From positions 1,364,001 through 1,428,000 of the forward strand of contig JASVEC010000004.1 of the NCBI GenBank assembly GCA_030770535.1: a stretch of 64,000 nt of DNA. The letters are read 5' to 3'. Both the position numbers and the translations under genes were made by a program. Each line of letters opens with the position of its first letter. Position 1 is the first letter of the stretch. This stretch comes from Batkoa obscura. Its lineage: Eukaryota; Entomophthoromycota; Entomophthoromycetes; Entomophthorales; Batkoaceae. Of the stretch, positions 10,446 through 21,991 are shown piece by piece. The notes beneath the pieces were generated by a model. It saw nothing but the letters and a program-made list of their open reading frames with translations. It did no database searches and was not told the DNA's origin.

Positions 10446-12002
10446 TTATGGCAATTGAAACAACGAAGGTAAGCAGTGAATATAAAAGTCTAAGCCTTTA
10501 AGGAATGAATCAATACGGATATACTCATCGTTTGCATGTGCTAAAACTGGGTGGTTATTAATTGGAGTCAAACCAATTGCGTGAATTCCGTAGGCTCTCA
10601 AGTGGCGTGAATCAGTAGCAGCAGGAAATATACCGGGTGTTAAAGGAAGACCACTATTAATTAGTTAATTTAAAACTTAGTACATTAAGTAAATCTTACA
10701 ATTCTTCTGCTTTTTTCTTCAAATTTTCCCAGAATGGATTTCCTTCCAATACAGTAAAGTATGGCTCATCTTTTGAAATTTGTTCATAAGTCACATTAGC
10801 TTCTTTAGCAAAGGTCTCAAACTTGACTTGCAATTCCTTCAAATTCACTTTAGGGTTAACTCGTGCATCATACCAAGCTTCAACCATACCGGGTACTACA
10901 TTGATAGCAGTACCTGATTTCATCATATCAAGATTCACAGTTGTAACATCACCAAGTTCTAATTTCTTATGTTTCATTTTCCTCTCTTCTTGATAGCGGT
11001 AAAGTCTCATTTTAGCTTGGAAAATAGTCTAAAGTTAAATTAGATAAACACTAAAGAACTAATACCATTTACCATCTTATCAGTAGCAAGGTCCGAGATA
11101 AATTGAGAAGCATGGCCTGTATTTCCACGTGCAATAACTTTAAAACCCCTATTAAGCATATAAAAAAATTTCAATAACTGCTATAAAGTAAAATACCTTG
11201 ATACCCTTTCTCCATAATAAGCGAAGGTTCGCTTTTCATTACTTGGAAAACCTAAGTTTTTGTTGTTATATTTAATAGTGGTCCAATTTGATTTCCTTAC
11301 CTTCATCTAAAACTAAACCGATTTCTCCAAACGTTTTTTTCCATTCTGGAGAACTTGAAAAACATTTCATTCCCAAGTTTCCACCTGTTTCTTCATCTGC
11401 AACAAATAAAATATGTACAGTTCTTAATGGCCCGGTTTTCATTTCGCTCTTTAGTTTCCTTATAGCTTCTATATACATAATACCAAGGGATTTAACATCT
11501 TGAGAGCCTCTAGCATAAATGGAATCATAACCTTCTTTATCTCTGGCTATGGTGGCATTAAAAGGCTCATATGTCCAATGATCCTTCATAATTAAAAAAA
11601 CGAATCTAAAATGCTAACTAAATTTACTTTTATAACTGGTACTACATCGTAGTGAGAGTTCAATACAACCGAAGGTAAACTTTTATCTGTTCCAGGCCAA
11701 GTCAAAACTACAGATGGGGTACCACTTGGTTGACACTAATATAACATGTGGTTTAGTTAATTTATTTGGTATAAATGGAAGAGTACCTTAAACTCGGTAA
11801 ACTTAAGGTTGAGTTGGTTGGCTATATTTTCCAAGTACTTTACAGTACCATTATAATTTGGATTTGGATGAGAAGTATCAAATTTTAAGAAGTCAATCAA
11901 ATTCTTAATAGCTAACTGATGGTGTTCAGGCTTATTTTCAAATATTTTTTGAGACGTTATTGCCTGCCCTAGTGATAATAAAACCAAACTGAGTACTTTC
12001 AT
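10446..12002 (-). CDS. Secreted aminoacylase-1-like M20 metallopeptidase, copy B, seven exons
   Basis: Paralogue of the gene at 5691-7258 with the same signal peptide, exon layout and active-site motifs. Exons are about 12002-11787, 11735-11628, 11583-11301, 11251-11197, 11148-11073, 11028-10700 and 10653-10446. It differs by scattered substitutions at the N-terminus (LLSLGQAITSQKIFENK), around the end of exon 3 (KTFGEIGLVLDEG) and in exon 6 (ARVNPKVNLKELQ), and it stops slightly earlier at the C-terminus. Between 11341 and 11921 the DNA, including two introns, is identical to copy A, while the flanks have diverged, which points to gene conversion. Zinc ligands and the Glu base are all kept, so both copies should be active. 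Confidence 0.85.
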
Positions 12003-13213
12003 TTTCTAAAATTTGAAAAAATGATTTTTTGATTTTTATAAAGCATCGATTGTGCATTTATACTCGAAATTTCAAATTGAGCATGTGATCATATCACAAT
12101 GAGTAAGAATAAACACTTTTCGATTATTAAATTGTAAAAGACAAAAAAGTAAAATATTTTGCGAACGTTAGTATTAATTTATTGATTTGAAATATATTTT
12201 TTTACACAAAATATACTTGATTTAGTTCTCATTATATTGACACTACTTTTTATTTTAGTGTAAGTAGCTAAAAAAGGGCAAACGATTGTTTGGTTTGTTT
12301 TATAAGAGAGATTAAATAATAAATAAAATAAAAGCAGAATTTTTGTGATGTAAGTAGCTAAATATGTTCATAAGATTATCTGAATTATTAGTACAAAAGA
12401 ATTAAATATTTTTAAATGCAGTAAAGCCGAAAGTTCCGGTTATTAAATTTATCATTATACATTAATTCAACAATAAAAGAAATCCGAAGTCAAATCTAGC
12501 TTAAGAACATAAAACTTGGGCTTTTGAAATAGTCCAAAAATACGGGAAACTTTAGTTTAAGCATTACAATCATATTTTTATTTTCGATAACTTGAGATTT
12601 GTTTATACATTGAATTTTTTCTAGAAAATGTTTGCCAAAAACAGTGTTTATTAAATCAACTTATCGAGTTTAAATGACTAACATAATAAGATCAGGTTGT
12701 TGGTGGTACCAGAAGTGGACAGATCAAATGGACCCTCTTCAATTTTAACTTGGAATGATAAATAGTCGAAAAAAATCACCGTATTTAGAAGATAGATGGT
12801 TGAAAAATCATATTTGCTGTAATAAGGTTTTGTGATTTTGTTTATAGATTATGAGCAGATGATCACTATAACAAAATATTCTTCATAAAATAATAAGTTG
12901 TTCTAAGCAATGCCCCATTTTTATAATGATTTGTACTTTTCAATCTTTGATTATTCTGTAAAAATTATAAAAGTATTAATTAAATTATATATTATGAGCA
13001 AATGCGCCTTAAATTTGAACATTTATGTTAATAAACTTTTTTTGTAACCTTGAATGATACCAAACAAAGCTACAACTTTTATGAAAATGCTGTATGATAA
13101 AATCAAAGGTATAAAAAATATTAAATTTTAAATTCATGTCAATATATTTAGCTAATAAAATTTAGAAGGAATAAGCTTACTAATAACATTTATAATAAAT
13201 ACAAAATTGCCGC
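12003..13213. other. Upstream region of aminoacylase B; nothing else recognised
   Basis: AT-rich noncoding DNA that must include the promoter of copy B. No ORF with a recognisable motif and no MITE copy was found on either strand. Confidence 0.5.
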
Positions 13214-14059
13214 TTATTCATTATTATCAATTTCCACATATCCGTTTGAGTTGTCTTCAGTAGAAATAAAAAGGCTTTCAAATTCTTGGGTTGTTTCGCA
13301 TTGGGTACTCTTATGATCATTTTTTCCACAATGGATACATTTAACCTCGGGTGGTTCATATATACAAATAGCTAAAGAAAGATCTTTGCTAACTAAAAAT
13401 TTATTTGGTATAACTAATCTATTAAATAAGACGTCATCATTTGGTATAAGAAATACTACTGCACTATCAGTGTAATAAATTTTCTCATTATCTAATGCTT
13501 GAGTACATGAAATAACTTTTCCATAGATGCTAAATCTAACTTTCAACTTTTCCTCTAATTCTTTTCCAATAAACTGGTTCCCAAAGTTTGATACAGTTAA
13601 ACGCATAATAATTTCTGAAATATGCCATGCTTTATAAGTTTCAACTTTATATCCATTGACTTCCCATTCTTGGTTTAAAGCAGATTCTCTATCTTCTTCA
13701 CTTTTGAATCCAATTTCAAGTTTACCTTTTCCTTTGATTTTAATCATTGGATGATATTTAAGCTTTTCGATTATTAATTTAGCACAGCTATTCATATTAT
13801 ACTCTTGAAAACTAATAGTTGATAAATCCATCATTATTGCGTGTTGAAGCGTTGTTCTATAAATACCATACATTTCATCCAGGGTATCTAAATTAACAGC
13901 ATTTGAAAGAAATGGAGATGTCAATGGAGTTGCAGACGCTGGTTTAAATTCAAATACCGATTTAAGTGGTGTTGAAGAGCTAGGACTACGCCCAAATATA
14001 GATTGGGATTCAGTTCCAAATATATATGAAGGCTGTTTACCTTTGTTAATGAAACTCAT
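13214..14059 (-). CDS. CCHC zinc-knuckle family protein, copy 1 (looks whole)
   Basis: Member of a family with nine copies in this window, function unknown. The start is placed at MSFINKG (14059); the frame is open 19 codons further upstream, to a possible ATG at 14116. Layout: an N-terminal Ser/Pro-rich stretch with FG motifs (YIFGTES, SIFGRSP), then a conserved region around YGIYRTTLQHAIMMDLS and LEIGFKSEEDRESALN, then an RRM-like block (MRLTVSNFGNQF, LKVRFSIYGKVISC), then PNKFLVSKDLSLAICIYEPP and one zinc knuckle CIHCGKNDHKSTQC. There is no intron, signal peptide or membrane segment. It resembles LINE ORF1 or gag-like nucleic-acid chaperones in architecture, but no reverse transcriptase is nearby. 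The origin is an inference. Confidence 0.6.
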   Translation of the reverse strand: MSFINKGKQPSYIFGTESQSIFGRSPSSSTPLKSVFEFKPASATPLTSPFLSNAVNLDTLDEMYGIYRTTLQHAIMMDLSTISFQEYNMNSCAKLIIEKLKYHPMIKIKGKGKLEIGFKSEEDRESALNQEWEVNGYKVETYKAWHISEIIMRLTVSNFGNQFIGKELEEKLKVRFSIYGKVISCTQALDNEKIYYTDSAVVFLIPNDDVLFNRLVIPNKFLVSKDLSLAICIYEPPEVKCIHCGKNDHKSTQCETTQEFESLFISTEDNSNGYVEIDNNE

Positions 14060-14116
14060 ACCAATTTTTACTTTATCTAAAATACAATATTTTTTAAACT
14101 TTATTGAAATATACAA

Positions 14117-16290
14117 AAGAACTTGATCTTAAAATTAGCTCTTTAGAATTATTGTATCAAATTAACCAATTAAGTACCATAGTTCAATATGGAGCATAAG
14201 AACAAAACAAAGGAGTGAGATCACAGTAAAGATAAAGACAGCTAAAAGCTCATATTATTTTTAATCAAAAATACCTTGATGAAAGTATTGTATATAGTAC
14301 TTAGAGTCAAAAAAGTTTATGAAAATAGTAAATAAAAGCTTTTTTAATAAAATACTTATTTCAAACAGAGATATTTACTTCAACAATATAGAATGGTTAG
14401 TTTTTCAAAGAGTAAACCATTGACGTAATAATACTTAGTTATTGGTAGTAAAATTAAACACCAATCATCAGACAAGTAAAGATCATATATTAGCAAAAGT
14501 AACCATTAATATAAAACTTAAAAATTACACACATATTACTTTGATATTTATGCAGCGTACATTATTTGCATTAATATTACTATTTATGCCAACATAGACT
14601 ATTCATGTAATTAAACTCTAGTATAATTTGTTATTTTGCTACTTTGCTACCAAGACTATATTTTTCTAATTCAACTAAGACTATTTTAATCAATTGAATT
14701 TTAATAGTTTCACTTTATTTTTAAAAGGAATGCTAACTCAAATGCTGCTTTATACGAGGAAGACAAAATATAACAGCTTTTTATTTCTTTTTGAGTTATA
14801 TGCCTAAGGGAGTACTTATTAAAAATTTATGGAATTTAGTTTAAAAAGGTAATAATGTTGGAAGTGATATAATACCCGGACCAAATAACCTTTTGCTGAT
14901 CTTTTATTATCACTTTTAAAGATATCTAATCTAATGTGAGGGAAGTAAAAGTTCATAGGGTAAAATGGACTTCTATTTGGTAAAGAACATCCAAATAAGC
15001 AATAGGTCTGATACAACTTTTTGTTAAAACCATAAAGTATAGTAGTTTTATTGTGTATTCAAATTTCAGTACTTAAAATACATAATTATTATCAAAATAC
15101 ACAAGGTCATAAATCATAAGCCAAAGCATTTAAATCAAAGCTAGGCCATATGTAAAAAAGGCATCTAAACAGTTAGGCATATTATATGCTATTTAAAGTA
15201 AAATAAAATAAAATAAAATAAAATAAAATAAAATATAGTATAATAAAGGATAAACTTTAGATGATAAGTATATATATAATACTTTGGCTTATGTAAAATA
15301 TGTTGTGTTTACTTTTAATTATGTTTAATAACATTTTTGTTACCGTTCAATAAGATATTAACACTTGATTTAATTTAGTTTAATATAAAGTTTAAAATAA
15401 AATATAAAGTTTAGAATAAAATATAAAATTAAACTAAAGGTAAGCATTCTATATACTTTTATCATTTTTCAGTGGTTATATTTTCAAAATCTGGTATTTG
15501 TTGCCAAAATTTTATTTTTTTAATACTAATAATAAATAGCAAAAATTGAAAGTAAAATTACAAAAAACTGAAATCACTAAATTTTGTTTCATCAAAGCAA
15601 ATAAAAAGCAAGGGATAACATGATGTGTACCCAATTAAACATCTCAACTAAACTTAATCGAAAATAATAAAATATCTTATCAATAAAGAGAATAAAATAC
15701 AATTTAAATTGCTTAGCTGACTAAAAACTTTAATTTACATCATATCCTATAAAAAAATTTAAATTAATAAATCTGTTGATTGCTGCGATTTAACAAAAGA
15801 ATATTGGAAAAAAAATCGGTAGCTTTTTTTTTAGCTAAGTTTTTTAGTTAAAAAGGAAACTTTAATTAGTATACTTTGAGACTATTTTACCCTTGAAAAA
15901 CATAAGCATCGAATAACTACATTTATAACGTTCAGTAGTATTACGATAGACACACCTATGCTTACTTGTCTTAGTCCTTCTTTTTCTGGTTTGGCCCTGG
16001 TTTAGGTTCTGATCTTCTTGGTTTGCTTCTCTTCTCAACTTGACTTTGGTCCCTGTATGTTCTTTTTGGCTCTACTTTAGGTCCTAACAACGCCATATGA
16101 ATTTTAATTCCTCTTTTTTCAACTGGGCTTGGGTTGGTAATAAGAGTGTTTGGGTAGTACAGCGTCATTAAATCTCTATCTTGGGCTTGGATTGTTTGTA
16201 AAGGGTGGTAGGACGGAGTAATAGTATCTTACTTTGTCTGTTTTATTATCTAATAAAGTCTTTAAAATTTTGTTCAATTATAAATTATAT
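14117..16290. other. Long AT-rich intergenic region
   Basis: No gene is recognised. Short open frames at 14819-15016 and 15971-16168 (minus) are isolated; the second is Lys/Pro-rich (PNPSPVEKR, SEPKPGPNQKKKD) and could be a chance ORF or a small tail of a lost gene. A pentanucleotide microsatellite lies near 15198. Confidence 0.5.
15198..15234. repeat. (AAAAT)n microsatellite
   Basis: About seven tandem AAAAT units. Further AATATAAAGTTT-like repeats follow near 15370-15430. Confidence 0.9.
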
Positions 16291-16292
16291 TA

Positions 16293-16396
16293 ATATGGAG
16301 ATATTTTTTTGGTTTCATTACTTTTTCCATTTTTTAAGCACTATTTGAGCAGAAAGATTGTTAATAAAATTCTTAAACAAAAAAATACATCCCTAT
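16293..16396 (-). mobile_element. MITE copy 2
   Basis: Full-length member in the orientation that starts ATATGGAGAT, continues GGTTTCATTACTTTTTCC and ends ACATCCCTAT. It lies 95 bp from copy 3 in the opposite orientation. Confidence 0.8.
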
Positions 16397-16491
16397 GTCT
16401 TCTTCTGAGTTTTTAATTTTAAATTGTTTTTAAGTACTTGAATATAAGACTGTATTAAGTTTAACAATATATTTGCTTTATTGAGCTCATT

Positions 16492-16595
16492 ACATGAGGA
16501 TGTATTTTTTTGAGGGTTTTACTAATAGCTTTTCCACTCCAAATAGCGCTTAAAAAATGGAAAAAGCAATAAAACCAAAAAAAACATCCTCATAT
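16492..16595 (+). mobile_element. MITE copy 3
   Basis: Full-length copy beginning ACATGAGGATGT and ending ACATCCTCATAT, with both terminal repeats readable. Confidence 0.8.
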
Positions 16596-16689
16596 CTTAA
16601 ATTTTATATTTGCTATTAATAATTATATTTAAAATGATTGTGGAATTTGAAAACTTAATAGTTTAAACAATTCAAATGAATAATAATAA

Positions 16690-17190
16690 AAATGTTACCA
16701 TGTATGATGATAATCGCTTTATTTTGATGGAACATAAGTGTAAATATAATATTGGTTTAAAAGCTAATAAAAGTGCATCTATAAATCTATATAAGCTATA
16801 GTGTGGGAAATGGTCTATACCTCAAGGTAACAATAAATGTTAAGAAAGTGAAAATTCAAATGCTATTTAAGACTTAGGATATGCTTACGCTTTTTATTTA
16901 ATAAAAAATTAGATAAATAATCAAAAACATACTTCATTGAAAGTTACAATAGATAATGGTAATTATTGTGAATTGTTAAATCCGTTTTAGTTAGATGTAT
17001 GAAAATATAAAGATTATGAAAAGCAAATAAAAGGACAAAATTGTTTAAATGGTTTCTACTACAAATATGACATGTATAGCAAATTAAAAACTGTAACTAG
17101 ATCATATTTAAATAGTCGTATGAATTTATCTTTAAGCTCGTCAAATCTGAGTTTTACAATCATCGAATTTTATTTGTTAAAAGTATAAAG
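16690..17190 (+). pseudogene. Decayed coding-like stretch, unknown origin
   Basis: Plus-strand reading gives protein-like segments (MYDDNRFILMEHKCKYNIG, YYKYDMYSKLKTVTRSYLNS) separated by breaks. I do not recognise the family. It lies between MITE copy 3 and the fossil family copy 2 and may be an old transposon or gene remnant. Weakly supported. Confidence 0.25.
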
Positions 17191-17329
17191 AAAATCATAA
17201 ATGTTTATGATAGTTTATAGTATATAATTATTATATAAACTTGAATTAATGAAATATTAAAAACCACCACATTTGGCTAAAATTTTAAACACAAAATAAA
17301 GTTTTCTGCCTTTTATTTTATGTCAAAAT

Positions 17330-18470
17330 ACTTTTGAACAATCTTGTTTAAAATCAAATAATTTTTTTAGACTTTCAGTCACTCCACATTGATTACTCTT
17401 ATGAGTTTTTTTCTCTCAATGAAAGCAGTTCACTTTAGGTAGTTGATAGGAGCAAATAGCTGATGGAAGATCTTTATTGATTAAAGGTTTATCTGGTATT
17501 ACTGTTTGATAAAACAAAACTTCATCATTTAGTAAAAGAAAAGTTTCTGCCTTATTAGTATAGTAACCATCATGCTTATCTGACGCATCATCCAAGAAAC
17601 CTGCATATTTGTTTAACACATGAGTATATGAGATAATTTTTCGATATGCACTAAAATTAATTTTTAATTTTTCTTCTAGTTCTTTATCAATAAACTCATT
17701 TCCAAAATCTGACAATTTTAAGCTCATGATAATTTCTGAGCTATATCATGCTTTGAATGCTCTGACTACATGTCCGTTAATCACCTACTTATGGCTCAAC
17801 GCTAATGATCTGTCCATTTCATTTTTAAACCCCATCTCAAGTTTATCCGTATCTCTAAGCTTGGCCACTAGATTATATGTAAGCTTTGAGAGTATATATT
17901 TTTCACAATCAATTATGTCGGTAGCATCGAGGGCTTCTTTAAATTTGGCATGGTGCTTAAAACTAATACTTGATAAATCCATATTAAATCTATATTAAAA
18001 TGATGATCTATAAATATTTAATCACTCTTCTTTAGGAATTGTAGGATCTAGTTTACGGGAAATCCCAAGTGTAGTATGTGTATTAGATGCCTTATTGCCG
18101 TTAGATAACTTAATTTTATTTAATGCAATGGTGTTAGAAATCAAAGGATATTGATTATGGGAAGCTCCAAAGATATCAACATGGGCACTGAATCCACTGT
18201 TGTTACCGAATAGCTTACTTTTACCAGATGTATTATTATTACTAGTTGAATGAAATAGGTTATGATAAGTTCCAAACATAGTGTGAGCATTAAATGCATT
18301 ATTGCTACCAAAGAGTTTATTTTTATCAAATATACTGCTATTGACGCCCAAAAGACCTGAACTATGAGAAGCTCCTAACATGATGGCATGCGTACTAATT
18401 GATTTATTGCTATCAAATGACTTATTTTTATCAAATGTGCCATTAGTATTTAATATCTAACAAAACCATG
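17330..18470 (-). pseudogene. CCHC zinc-knuckle family, copy 2 (broken)
   Basis: Same family as 13214-14059 and read in the same direction. Its parts are recognisable in order: an N-terminal region rich in Asn/Ser with several FG motifs, the central conserved block and the RRM-like block ending before the knuckle. It has several breaks, so it is an old, non-functional copy. The FG-rich N-terminus is longer than in copy 1. Confidence 0.5.
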
Positions 18471-19249
18471 TGTATCTAAACTACATAGTATATTGTTATT
18501 ATTAAATGCATTGTTGTTCGTACGAACTCTTAGATACGTTTGTTATTCAATATGGTTTGTATTACTAAAATTCTACAAAAGAGAATCAAATTTACTGAAG
18601 TACAGTTTTATACAATCTGTTTAATATTAAATTAGCCAATCAAGCATATAAATGTGATATAAAATATTAAAAATAAATAAATATTAACCATAAATAAAAG
18701 AAACGATGCCTGAAAAGTTAAACCATATTACTTAATAGGAATATCAATAAAATACTACATTTAATATCACATATTTAATCTAAAACAACAAAAAATAGAA
18801 CTTTTTGAGGGATAGAATATCAACTCATTTTTGCTTAGCCAATAATAGTAAGTTAAACCATAGCATTTTGCATAGAATTATTATATTTACTTTATAAACG
18901 ACTTTCATTTTGCAAAAATATTTGATTTTTTTCAAGAATGTGTATTTGAGAAAAAACACCAATTCTATAATTTATACAGCAGTCTCTGTTATATTGCTGT
19001 AGTATAAACAATAAACAAACTTTCAATTTAAATGTTTATATTAAATAAATGTTATTTTTTAATAAACCGAGGTGTACTGAATGGATTTATAAATAGTTAC
19101 TAGAAAGAGTATATTGAATATAAATAGAATAAAAAAAAACATGAAAAATATCAACGTTTAGTATCAAATTTAATACAATTTTAGGATAAAAAGATTAAAA
19201 AGAACTTTCAATAAAATAAATTAAAATATGATACAAGATATTTTTCATT
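18471..19249. other. Intergenic, nothing recognised
   Basis: AT-rich spacer between family copies 2 and 3. No ORF, MITE or motif is seen. Confidence 0.5.
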
Positions 19250-20004
19250 GTTTATTCATCAATTCTAAATACTATTTGAGTTACGTTGTCTAAATAAATA
19301 GGCTTTCAAAGCCTTGAATTGTTACACATTGATCACCTTTATGAGCAGTACTTTCACAATGAATACATTTCACTTAAACTGGTTCATATGTACAATTAGA
19401 TAGTGGAAGATCTTTGCTAATTAAAAACTTACATGGCATTGTTAATTTGCCAGCTAATACATCGTTATTTGGGCTAAGAAGTATTACCATTTTATCAGAA
19501 TAAAAAACATCATTGATTTCCAATAGATCAGTACATAAAACAACTCTTCCATAAGCGTTAGAAGTTGATCTTAACTTTTCTTCTAATTCCTTATCTGATA
19601 TCACCACCAGAAATTGATACAACTAAACGCATAACTGTATCAGAATAGTACCATAATATATATGTTTCTACTTCATAACCTTTAATTTCCCATTTTTTAT
19701 TTAAAGTATCTTGTCTACTTTCCTCATCTTTGAACCCAATTTCTATCTTTCCTCCTTTAGATTCTCCTATTGGATGATAACCTAACTTTTTGATCATATG
19801 TAAAACACATTCAGAAATAGTAGATGCTTCAATCAAATAACCAGATAACATGTGTATACTAAGATTAACTCCAGTAAAATCTATTAAGATTGTATATTTA
19901 AATAAAATTCTGTTAATGTTATAGCTCTCATCTAAGACAGTCAAGGGTCCACTTATAACAGTTGATTTAGTTGAAACTTTAGTGCCATTTTTTACAGTAC
20001 TCAT
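19250..20004 (-). pseudogene. CCHC zinc-knuckle family, copy 3 (broken)
   Basis: The parts follow the family order, from an N-terminal start near 20004 through the central EIGFKDEESRQ-type block and the PCKFLISKDLPL block to a decayed knuckle region near 19340. A small number of breaks separates the parts. Treated as a fossil copy. Confidence 0.5.
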
Positions 20005-20599
20005 ATTAACTTTTGATTTTTATTATTTATGCTACTTGTTTTTTGATTGCATTTAGAATGATTAGTGGACATTCTTTCTAATATTAAAAAAAAATACATT
20101 TCGTTGATTTGAGTAATTTAATAAATTAATTCAATTTAAAATAATTTGTATCAAAACAAATTAAAGTATGATTAACCACTTGAGTATCATATACGAGCTT
20201 TGCTCGCTAAATTTCTGTAGAGTAAAATTAAATTATGACGAATATTGCTTGTCAATTAGCCCTGACAAGTAAAAATCATTCAATGATCAAAAGATAGACC
20301 AAAAATTCCGATCCAATCGAACAGAATTTTTTTGAGATATTCGATACTCAAAGGGTTAATAAAAAGTAAAGAGAAATGCAATAGAATGGATAGTGCAACC
20401 TAAGTAGGAATATAAAATACTAACAAAATGAATATATCTAATAATGAAAAGCAAAAGATTAGAATTTTTTCTGAATTTCTATAAGTATAGATTTGAAATA
20501 TAAAATAAATCACAAAATTTGTTATGTTTTAATGTATTTATTTGTGATGCTTTAAATCAATAAGTCTGTTATAAGTGCCTTATGAAAGGCTATTTATTA

Positions 20600-21420
20600 T
20601 TTATTCTTCTTCCTCGACTTTCACATTATTATTTGGGCTATTTACTGGGAGCTCGAATAGCATTTCATAATCATCAACTGTCTTACTTCGATTACTCGTA
20701 TGGCTTTCACTTTTACAATGAATACATTCAATCTCAACTAGTTTATAATTGTAAAGACCAGTTGGAAGGTCTTTACGTATTAAAAATATATTTAGTGTTA
20801 CTAACTTATTATATAGTACATCATTATTTAATGTAATAAATATATCTACATCATTCCTATAAAAACCACTGCAACCATCTCTATAGTGAATACAAGAGGC
20901 AGCCTTCCCATAAAGATTAAATCTAGCTTTTAGTATTTCCTTTGATTCATCACCAATAACATCACTTCCATAAATTGACAATAATAGATTTAAAACAGCA
21001 TCTGAATGATGTCATAATACATCTGCTTGTGCTTCATATCCCTTAAACTTCCATTTTATGTTCAAAGCATATTATCTACTTTCTCCATCTTTAAGCCAAT
21101 TTCAAATGTCTGTTCTTTACATATGGGGATGTATTTTTTTGTTTAAGGATTTTACTAACAATCTTTCCGCTGAAATAGCGCTTAAAAAATGAAAAAAATA
21201 ATGAAGCCAGAAAAAACACCCCGATATACCCATTGCACAATAGCCTAATTTTTTGATAATGAGCTCACTAAATTCCCTCATATTGTATACTTCAAGGTTT
21301 TCACCAGATACTTTACGACTTCTTAAATTAACCTTAGATAAACCCAGTCTTATCTCATGTAGATAAAATGATCTAAAAGGTTCCCTAATCCTACCATGTC
21401 TAACAAATCTTAGAATTTAA
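20600..21420 (-). pseudogene. CCHC zinc-knuckle family, copy 4 (broken, with MITE inserted)
   Basis: The 3' half, with the RRM-like block and the knuckle region, is read at 20601-20981. The 5' part continues beyond a full-length MITE at 21121-21227 that sits inside the copy. A few further breaks are present. The insertion shows the MITE was active after this copy arose. Confidence 0.5.
21121..21227 (+). mobile_element. MITE copy 4, nested in family copy 4
   Basis: Full-length copy beginning ATATGGGGATGT and ending ACACCCCGATAT. It interrupts the zinc-knuckle family relic at 20600-21420. Confidence 0.85.
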
Positions 21421-21991
21421 AAATTGTATAAGTAAACTGTTTACATTTTTACTACTAATCATTTTAGCTTTCAGACTTGTTTGTTATCAATGTAACTTCT
21501 ATAATTTTAGTTATATACAAAAACATATTTTTAATTTACTTTGATATACTATTTGTATTAATTCAGTTTAGTAAATATTTGATTTCAGTTTGAATTGTTT
21601 TTTGATTACATATTAGATGAATAATGCTATCATAATGTTTTTTATATTATTTCAGCCTTTTATCCACTTTTATGTAGCTAATAACATCTAATAACATGAA
21701 ATTTTTTTGGTTAGTTTTATCAGACTGAATTTTGCTGTTAAATTCCAACTTGTAAAAATGCTATAACATGATAACCTTTTATAAAAAAATGCTATAATAT
21801 ACGATGAATTCCAAATATAAAATGAATTGTAAATTTAAATGTAATTTAATATAATGAAAGCTCAATATCACAGAGTTGAAATATTAAATAAATTATAAAG
21901 AGTTAATATAATTTAGCGTATTTATAGTAATTTAAAACTAGTAAACTTTCTAAGGAAAATATGAAGTATTATCTTTCATTTGTCCTTCCTT

